Assembly (NCBI GenBank): GCA_021234155.1
Contig: JAJEKV010000020.1
Span: 7,118,563 to 7,182,562, forward strand
Length of the DNA stretch: 64,000 nucleotides
Source: Isoetes taiwanensis
Lineage: Eukaryota; Streptophyta; Lycopodiopsida; Isoetales; Isoetaceae
Direction of reading: 5' to 3'
Shown in pieces: positions 57,065 to 64,000 of this stretch. Both the position numbers and the translations under genes were made by a program. Below the pieces are notes generated by a model. It was not told the origin of the DNA and searched no databases. It worked only from the letters and a program-made list of their open reading frames with translations. How positions within the stretch are numbered: the stretch's first letter is position 1; every line of letters starts with the position of its first letter.

Positions 57065-57540
57065 CTAGAGGAGCCATAACAACCATGCCTTATAAAGATG
57101 AACATCTAGTTTTTTCGCCCATGGCCACTTAGTAGGATATATGCCCAAAAGAACTTCTTGACTTCGAAGTGTGATGTAAAATATTCCTTGGACCCAATTC
57201 CAGATAGGCTGAGTCTTTGTACATATGAACAGGCAATGCTCCAAAGTTTCGATGCAGAGGCCATACATTGGACACAAATTGCTGATGAATGGCTTTACCC
57301 TGTGAACCCACGTCTTGATCCTTAAAGAACAGTGCACAATTCGCCACAATAAAGTGCGGGTCTTAGGAGGCAAAATTGTGTTCCCCACCCACTTCCAAAT
57401 CTGACTTCAATCATCTCCTGGAACTTTCAAAGAGACCACCCATTTGCAAGGCAGCTCATCCTAAATTACCAAAAGCGTGTAGCACGACTTCCCAAAATTG
57501 GAAGGATCAATCTGCGGATTACATGAAGGGTATTGCCAAC
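57065..57540 (-). pseudogene. LINE remnant, zinc-binding domain downstream of reverse transcriptase
   Basis: The minus strand reads WKWVGNTILPPKTRTLLWRI, VHCSLRIKTWVHRVKPFISN, LCPMYGLCIETLEHCLFIC and IWNWV. This is the zf-RVT pattern of plant L1-type LINEs (W..LP.K...FLWR ... C..C....E...H....C....W). Upstream sequence to about 57540 stays LINE-like but contains a stop. The reverse transcriptase itself is gone. Confidence 0.8.
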
Positions 57541-57946
57541 TAGATAAATTCAGTAACAGATCGTCAAGTACTTTCCAACAAAAGGGGGGAGAGGGGTATG
57601 GATGACACAACATAATATGATGTTAACAAGATTTGGTGATAGTAGTGAGTTTTGAACCAGCATAGCTTGAATAGCATGAATTAGGGTACGTTCTTATGGA
57701 GCAGACTCGACTTCAACTGGTCAAGATCAGGTCTGACAATTCCCATGAGTGACTGAACTTGCTTAGGGGTAGCAGATTGGAGTTCTTGAAAATCCCATGT
57801 GATTTCAAGAAGGCTCAAAGTTGCCTTTGAAGGTGGATCTAGAGTGGTTGCATGGGAACACTTTGGCTTCAGTTGAGTTTCAAAATTCGAAGTCGTGTCA
57901 GCCTCATGGAAATGTGCCCTTTATAGTACAGGTGATGAAGGTGATA
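57541..57946. other. Unassigned
   Basis: Flank of the LINE remnant; nothing supported. Confidence 0.35.
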
Positions 57947-58022
57947 CAATTTTGACTTGTAGATGAATATAATATTTTGAGTCATCCAATTTTGACTTGT
58001 TGATGAATATGATATTTTGAGT
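57947..58022 (+). repeat. Two tandem copies of a ~40-bp unit
   Basis: CAATTTTGACTTGTAGATGA.. at 57947-57982 and CAATTTTGACTTGTTGATGA.. at 57987-58022. Confidence 0.9.
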
Positions 58023-58038
58023 TTGTGTAGGGATGAGA

Positions 58039-58160
58039 GGGATAACACCCTTGAATGAGGGTGTTATGCCCTATTATGACAAACGAGGGCCGGAGGCCTG
58101 AGTTTGCCGGCCCTCGTTTGTCATAATAGGGCATAACACCGAGTTCAGGGTGTTATATCC
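58039..58160. repeat. Foldback with a perfect 34-bp stem
   Basis: 58060-58093 (GGTGTTATGCCCTATTATGA..) is the exact reverse complement of 58107-58140, with a 13-base loop AGGCCTGAGTTTG. Outer flanks (GGATAACACCCTTGAATGAG.. and ..CAGGGTGTTATATCC) extend the pairing imperfectly to about 60 bp per arm. It stands ~350 bases upstream of the second NTF2-like copy. A young foldback MITE or a small-RNA precursor are the options. Confidence 0.9.
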
Positions 58161-58466
58161 GCCATAATAACATGGGCTCCAGAGTTACTAGGGTTGGTTT
58201 TGTGGTGGTTTTAATAACAAGCTAGGTGTTTATGGCCATTTGGCATAACAAACTAGTAGGTGTTTATATGCGCTTTTTAATGTGGTAACGGTGGGTAACA
58301 CCACTGCAACCAACAGCTGAGATCTGATCTCAGCATTAAAACTTAGGGCGAGGCTGTTAAAGAGGCTGGCTGTGTATGAGCATTCTACTTCCTAGGAAAG
58401 AACCTTCAAAAAATTGGCCTCCATACGCCAATGCTAAATATAGAGAAACGACGGAACTGCGGCCTC

Positions 58467-58473
58467 TATATAA
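58467..58473 (+). promoter_or_regulatory. TATA box of the second NTF2-like copy
   Basis: CTCTATATAATGCCCTCCATAGC aligns with CTCGATATAACAGAGAGCCTCCATAGC in front of the first copy, so the duplication included the core promoter. Confidence 0.55.
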
Positions 58474-58506
58474 TGCCCTCCATAGCTGTTCCTCGTCAAG
58501 CAAAAC

Positions 58507-59236
58507 ATGGAGAATCCGGAGAAGGAAATAGCCGCTATCATGCTGTCTCTCGCATCCTTTCCCAAATCCGACATCCAAGAACAGGTAATTCGCACTTATT
58601 TTTCTCCTCGCGTATGCCTTTATCATCCATATTGTTGCGCCCAAGGGATCGGCGATCTTATATCTCTTTATCACATCGGCGGATTCTTTGCCAAGTATAG
58701 GGAGATGGAAATCCTTGATCTTCTTTATGACTCTGCCAAAAATAGGGCTTGCATACACACCAGGATTTCTGTCTGGCCATGGCAGCTTCTGAAGCCCAGA
58801 CACTTGAATATGATGGTCCTGTTCAGTGTTGGGCAAAGTTTTTAAACCCAATCGGAAATTTTCCTACTCTTTTATCAAATAGCCGGATATTTTCAGTTCC
58901 CAATCGGAAATTTGTATTACTCTTATACAAATATGCATAAAAATCTATCGGAATTTTTCCTACAATGTGCTAACTCAACCGGAAATTCTTAGTTTCAACC
59001 GGAACAAACCTTCTCTACCCCGGAATTTGCCCAACAGTGGTCCTGTTGGAGCTTGAGGATTTTAATTCTGGTGATGGCCGAGTGCTGAAGAGGATCAAGG
59101 TCCAAAGAGACTTCTTTTTTATTTCGCCTGCTCTTGCAACTCTTCCTCTCATTGGAGATTTGTATTCTATTGAATGGTTTAGGTTTTTTGCTGGCCATGC
59201 CTGTGCTGCATCCTTTGCTTTCCTCAAGAAGCTTGC
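58507..59236 (+). pseudogene. Second NTF2-like copy, split by a MITE and cut at its 3' end
   Basis: Starts MENPEKEIAAIMLSLASFPK and follows the first copy closely (SDIQEQVIRTYF, EMEILDLLYD, IHTRISVWPW). A 216-bp MITE interrupts it at 58824. Downstream, ELEDFNSGDGRVLKRIKVQ resumes in the same frame once the insert and one target repeat are disregarded. The match to copy 1 ends at ..FLKKLAP (about 59236), where retroelement sequence takes over, so the last ~17 codons are lost. Apart from the insert the frame is open, implying a recent interruption. Confidence 0.85.
58824..59039. mobile_element. 216-bp hAT-type MITE in the NTF2-like copy
   Basis: The ends are CAGTGTTGGGCAAA and TTTGCCCAACAGTG (inverted, one mismatch). 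The 8-bp GTCCTGTT flanks both sides (58816-58823 and 59040-59047). An 8-bp target duplication with a CAGTG-type end is diagnostic for hAT. The interior is AT-rich with several CGGAAATT/AATTTCCG words and no coding capacity. Confidence 0.92.
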
Positions 59237-59295
59237 CCCTTTCGCAGATCGCAGTGGGAAGTGGCAAGAAGATCTCGGAGCCGCCCGAGCAGGCA

Positions 59296-60103
59296 ATGGC
59301 GACAAAACGAGCAGCTCCGACTCCTCGGACGAGTCCTATCATACAATGGGCAAGCAAGCAAGCACCAAGTAGCTCGTCCGACTCGACTAAGCGAACGAAC
59401 GAGACCGTCGGATAGGGATGCTCTCCGGGAGCAACCAGCAGGAGCAGCAGCAATAAGAGAAGCGAGAGGGAAAGAGAATGTAGTAGAATGGCTGGAAGAG
59501 AGGCAGGAAAGGGAGAGAAGGGAGAAGAAGTGAGAGGAAAGACACGGGGAGAAGAAAAGGAAGCGGAGAACAGACCGAACACGTGGAGTTGTGGTCAACG
59601 AGGAACCTCCACGAAATGAAATCGACTCTGAGTCAGAGGAAGAGGAAGAAGAGGAATAAATAGAGGAGGAAGTTGAGGAACCTTTAGACCCCAACGCTCA
59701 ACTGCCATTTCTAGTATGGCCCAAGCCAAAGAAGGTAACAACGAAGAAAAAGGTGGGACATAAGGCCTTTAAACTCAAGCAAGACATTGAGTATGAGAGG
59801 AAAAAAGTAGCATTCACGATCTACTTTTGGCGATGGGCCAGATACAATGATTGGTACTGTAAGCAAAATGCGTCAAAGTTCGTCAAGGGCGGTAGACCGA
59901 AGAACCAACCCAAGCCCCCTTTGCCTAGGCCGAGGATGCCGAAGGGGGTCCACCATGAACCCAATTCAAAGTACGCCTATATTTTATACGAGATTCGGCA
60001 CTTCCAACAGTGCACGAATCTTCTAATAAGGAAGGCCACGTTCGAGTGCCTCCTCCGAGAAGTTTTACAAGAATTCAAGACGGACTATCGGGTCACCCGA
60101 TGA
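59296..60103 (+). pseudogene. ORF-A of copy 2
   Basis: Likely start MATKRAAPTPRTSP at 59296, then Arg/Glu-rich stretches in changing frames, an acidic run (DSESEEEEEEE), DPNAQLPFLVWPKPKK, and the conserved C-terminal block FVKGGRPKNQPKPPLPRPR and EIRHFQQ. At least two frame changes and one stop. Function unknown. Confidence 0.6.
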
Positions 60104-60340
60104 TGGTGGGCACCGCAAGAGGCATCCGAGGCAGAGTTTGTCCAACTGTTTGAAGAAGGCAACCTCTGTGCCATTCATGCGAAAAAGGTTATGGTTATGC
60201 CCAAGGACTTGAATTTGGCACGGAGATTTACAAAAGACAAGATTTAGGAAGAGTTTATATAAAATTTTGAGTTAATATGTATATATTCTTTGACATAACA
60301 ATAATTTGCAAAAGTTTCCACCTGAAGTGTTGAAATTTAG

Positions 60341-60632
60341 GTCAAAATCAATTGATCCGAGTCACTCTGCACCAAATGCCGTCGCGAAAATTCCATTTGC
60401 ATAGAGTAACCTGGTTTGTCCAGTTTTGTTCTTAAATGTATTAGACTAGGGTAAAATAAGTTGATAGATAGGTTAGAATCGAGCCAAGTTTGCATCTAGC
60501 ACCTTACATCACTTAGAAAGGTCAAATTTCGATCAAAAGGAACCTAATTAGGTCACTCCGCGTTAGATGCCTTTCCAAGAGTCTCGAAAATCCCATTCGC
60601 GCATAGTCCTGTTTGACTAATTTTGACCCAAA
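60341..60632 (+). repeat. Two diverged ~90-bp repeats between ORF-A and ORF-B
   Basis: 60341-60432 and 60521-60632 share GGTCAAA, GGTCACTC/GAGTCACTC, ATGCC, TCGAAAAT-like and CATAG..CTGTTTG blocks. They occupy the same place as the GTCTCAC repeats of copy 1, though the sequences differ. Confidence 0.5.
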
Positions 60633-60789
60633 GTTGTTCAAAAATCATCCAACACACACTCCAACATGTTTCTTACCTTGTTTAAGCTAGATTAGCACTT
60701 CCAATCAGTCAAATGGAACCATTATACCTTCTAAAACCTAGAATTCTTCAGCAGGCAGTTCTGGCACGAAAACCTAGGCAGCCTTGGTC

Positions 60790-60796
60790 TATATAA
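60790..60796 (+). promoter_or_regulatory. TATA box upstream of ORF-B, copy 2
   Basis: GGTCTATATAAGGGAACCCC, 30 bases before the ORF-B ATG at 60826. Positional counterpart of 3820-3827. Confidence 0.45.
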
Positions 60797-60825
60797 GGGA
60801 ACCCCATTTGACTTTTACCGTGCCA

Positions 60826-62377
60826 ATGGCTCCTACCAACTTCAACGAGTGGTACAACAACACCGACCACATCAATGAAGTACCGGCCAAAGAAGTGTTC
60901 CATCGTTCGAATTGATCTGCATGCAACACTGACAAGGACACCTACTACACCAACATCATATGTCAGTATGACTAGCAACTACCTTGGAAAGTTTCTATCC
61001 CACCAAGGGGAGGGAAATGGATTTCCGTAGAGTCATTCAGTCAACTGTTGGGTGGGGGTGCAAGGGTTAAGATCCAGATGTGGGATCGGATGAGGAATAT
61101 ACGAGACTACATGAGCTGCAAAGCTCACAGACATAGATATATATCATCTCAGACAGCCCTGGCAACATATTCATGCACTTCAAGGACATCAACAAATTGG
61201 GGGAACCGTCCATACCGCCACTAGACTTAGCAACCTTGGACACAAGGGCAAATCAATGCTTCATACAACAGCTTGACTCCATCGAATATATGTATCAGGG
61301 AACTTCTTCGGAGCAACTGCGACTTGAGGGAGATTATGAAGAAGTGGAAGAACAAGACGAGGAATAAGAGAGATGGAAGAAGAGAGATGGCTCGCAAGAA
61401 GGATGGAAAGTCAAGTCGAGCAGCATGAGGAAGAAATCAGAAAGGCCACGGAATCACCGATAGGCATAATCGCCTTATCCCCGGTGATCATCGAAGGAGA
61501 GGAGTACCTCTTCACCAATGATATCCTCCAGCTACCATATTGCTTGGAGGAAGGGCTAAGAATAGATGAACTCTTAGGCCTTATGGCAGAAGGATAGTAG
61601 TAAGACCTCATCGACTACTCCTATCAAGAGCTTCCCAGAGAGATAGTTGGGCGGCACTCCTATGTGAAGGAAACAATGCCAGATGTCGCAACTTATGAGT
61701 ACATAAGGCACAGCTTTCAGCAACAACGACCATTCATATCAGAAGAGGAGTTCCAAGAAATCGAAAGGGGCTTATACAAGCCAAAAAGAGGGCCAAACAA
61801 GAGCCGGCCTATCAGATCCAGCAGCGTGAGGGAAAGAACTCACTTCAACTTGGAGAGCACCGTTGTGATGAAGATGGACCATGACGACCTCTTGGCACTG
61901 GATGTCTATGGCAGCTCAGCAGGAAGGACGGGAACAAGTACAGGAAAAGCAAAGGTAGGACCACAAAGAGAGAAAGCCCTTCAATATTACATACCAGCTC
62001 TAAGCCAGGGGCAAATGATAGTGTTCCACAAGAAGTTTAGCCCAAGGGGGGGAAGAAGCTGTCGCCCTCCTCACAACACTATCGAGCTTTGGCAAGCATG
62101 CCAAGATAAGGGAGAATATGGATCATGTTATTCTCTTCAAGTGGTCAGTGGTGCTATACAGTCTGGATTTCGCACGAGGGCATCTACACGCTGCATCCCT
62201 AGCGATAGTAGAAGCCATGGTACCGAAGCTCCCAACACCTCAGTTGGCTCGAGCTTTGGAGGAAGGATCTTCATGAAACGTCCTCCAAAACATTGGCAAA
62301 GGCCTCAAGCTAAAGGACATCAAGCAGTTCTTCAAGTCCAAGTGTCGATCGCGAGATTAGACCCTCCAAGCTTGTAA
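60826..62377 (+). pseudogene. ORF-B of copy 2
   Basis: Begins MAPTNFNEWYNNTDHINEVP, breaks at a stop after VFHRSN, and continues through 61173-61367, 61373-61597 (IGIIALSPVIIEGEEYLFTN) and 61664-62377 (DVATYEYIRHSF, EEEFQEIERG). In another frame near 62110-62270 it reads DHVILFKWSVVLYSLDF and QLARALEEGSS. All blocks align in order with ORF-B of copy 1. Unknown function, decayed. Confidence 0.6.
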
Positions 62378-62579
62378 TAAGTTAGGTATTTAATCATCAA
62401 GTGTATTGTTTCACTTTGGAATTTAAATTGTATAACTATGGTATAATTAATAGAATAATGTTGCAACCTTAATAACTCTGGTTTATCTTGATTTCTTTTA
62501 TGTTTGAAATAAATCAACATAGGAGTATCATAATAACAAATAACTTTGAATGATATGCATGTGTGATTAATACTTGCAG

Positions 62580-63880
62580 CTAGAAACTTCGGTGCTGCCT
62601 CACACAAGTTCAGCAACGCAATTGTACCTAGCAACTTGTTTGGCAGGGAACCTGATGAGGAGAAGGATATGTCAGCAGAGACTATCAACAGGCGACCGGC
62701 ACAAATGCATAATCAGATGGCGCAGCTTATGCAATGGGCACCCCACTCATGCGAGCTCAGGAGTGTGGGCTTATGCCACTTCCACCACCACCTCTCCAGG
62801 AGGCAGAGCAGGGAAACTAAACGGAATAGAAGGCAGCACCAGTGGCACATAGGAAGAGAAAAATGAAGAGAAGAAATAGGATAATCCCTAGTCCTTCAAG
62901 CTCCAGCCCAGGTAGTACACTAGACAATGGATTAGATAGTAGTTTAGAGAGTGAATCAAACGGCTCTCATGGCAGGCCTAGAAATCGTAAAGCAGAGGAC
63001 TACCAGAAGAAGATAGATAGCGTCATGAATAACGTCTGGAAAACTCGTAAGCTGGGACAGTTCTCAGGGAAGGACAGGTCAAGTAATAGCCCAGGCATGG
63101 CTTGATGAGATGGAGGAATTTGAAAATTCTTATGGGATGAAGGACAAGGATATTGGCAAGATAGCAACTGAAAAGCTTATCGGGCTGGCACGTATATGGT
63201 GGAAGGATTATACAAAGTTTAATAAGCTAAAGAGAAACAATTGCAAATTCAAGACTTTCAGCAAAGATTTTTGCAAGCACTATCTTCCACGATCCCATAC
63301 AAGTAGGCAAATCTAGTAGTTCTACCGCCTCGATGAAGAGAACTTATCAATGGCTAAGTACACTGAAGAATTCATGAGGCTAAGACTGAATCAGTCAAGG
63401 ATAACATAAAGGCAAATAGTAGATGGATACATCGAAGGCCTGAATAGCAATATCAAAAAGCTTCTCTGAGCCATTAATCCGAGGACAGTAGGGAAAGCAG
63501 AGAACAAAGCATTAAGCTTAGAGGAGGCACCTCAGACACCAGCACAGAAATAGTCTTTTTATAGCAAAAGGAAAGCAATGGGAACCTACATCCCAATGCA
63601 AAACTACTGCACCAGCAGGCCAATAGTCACAGGGTAAAGGAGACAGGAAAGCCTCATTCAAGGAGCAACAAACACTGAGGTCCTCAGCAAGAAGATCAGT
63701 AAAGCATTTCTTGGACAGTCTAGAGAGGAATGTATCAGGAAGCAGTTACACTTCAGGTGCTTCCAGCCGAGACATCGCACTCACGACTGCCCATTCATCA
63801 TGTTAGATATAATCACAGACAACTTAAACCAAGAGTTATGTACTAGCAGAACAAATCCAGAACTTCAAAGATAACTTCCT
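62580..63880 (+). pseudogene. Gag of copy 2
   Basis: Follows an acceptor-like ACTTGCAG|CTAG. Blocks: NLFGREPDEEKDMSAETI; a basic/Ser segment KRRNRIIPSPSSSSPGS; MNNVWKTRKLGQFSGKD; YGMKDKDIGKIATEKLIGLA; RIWWKDYTKF; KYTEEFMRLRLNQS; VDGYIEGLNSNIKKL; AINPRTVGKAENKA. This is the plant Retrotrans_gag domain, collinear with copy 1. Several stops break it. Confidence 0.8.
63749..63790 (+). other. Altered zinc knuckle (H in place of the first C)
   Basis: Reads H-FR-C-FQPR-H-RTHD-C where copy 1 has C-FR-C-FQPG-H-RTAN-C. The first zinc ligand is His instead of Cys and the conserved Gly is Arg. Confidence 0.8.
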
Positions 63881-64000
63881 TCTAGAACAAGTATGAATTA
63901 AGCTGGCTGATATTTATTGACATGAGTTGAGCCAAAAAAAACGTGTGGATAGCCCATGACATGGTGTGGAGATGGTGGTTGTGAATGATATGCAAAGAGT

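Larger units (their letters stand above)
59237..64000 (+). mobile_element. Ty3/gypsy-type retrotransposon, copy 2 (ORF-A, ORF-B, gag)
   Basis: Plus strand, same order as copy 1 but without LTR or primer site on the left: it begins abruptly inside the NTF2-like pseudogene. Runs off the right edge after the zinc knuckle. Protein similarity to copy 1 is modest, so the two are old relatives and not recent duplicates. Confidence 0.8.

Overview
The window looks like nuclear DNA from a land plant with a large, repeat-rich genome. The evidence is spliced genes with GT..AG introns, plant-type LTR retrotransposons primed by initiator tRNA-Met, LINE and MITE remnants, and an intronless PLS-class pentatricopeptide (PPR) gene. 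The PPR repeat style and the low gene density suggest a fern or another non-seed plant. That is inference; no marker in the window fixes the taxon.

Layout. 1-7885 (minus) is the 5' part of a Ty3/gypsy-type retrotransposon: LTR, primer binding site, two ORFs of unknown function (called A and B here), gag with a zinc knuckle, and the protease; it runs off the left edge. 59237-64000 (plus) is a second, diverged member of the same lineage with the same order A-B-gag, running off the right edge. A lone LTR of this family with its primer binding site lies at 21040-22302. Between these lie: a block dense in short perfect palindromes and hairpins (8.4-10.2 kb); a multi-exon gene ending in an FCP1/SCP-like HAD phosphatase domain (about 11.0-15.8 kb), whose introns and 3' flank carry the same palindrome; a non-coding LTR element in one partial inverted copy (17.1-19.2 kb) and two copies inside a 3.2-3.8 kb tandem duplication (36.4-43.4 kb); a 758-codon PPR gene (25.1-27.4 kb, minus); ankyrin-like exons; remnants of copia, gypsy and LINE elements; a family of elements with ATTCTAGAAT ends (45.3-48.3 kb); decayed copies of ribosomal protein L5 (47.3-47.6 kb) and peptide:N-glycanase (52.7-54.4 kb); and a tandem pair of NTF2/SnoaL-fold genes (55.6 and 58.5 kb). 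A 216-bp hAT-type MITE interrupts the second of the pair, and the gypsy element truncates its 3' end.

Most credible functional genes: the PPR gene, the first NTF2-like gene and the C-terminal part of the FCP1-like gene. Most other coding traces carry stops or frameshifts.

Most unusual signals: (1) a family of about 20 short CpG-rich palindromes confined to 8.4-16.2 kb, recurring in introns, 5' and 3' flanks of one gene, with several variants that stay symmetric; (2) a pre-gag pair of ORFs shared by two diverged retrotransposons. In copy 1 each of these ORFs is preceded by two GTCTCAC..GTGAGAC repeats and a TATA box, as if they were separate transcription units inside the element.
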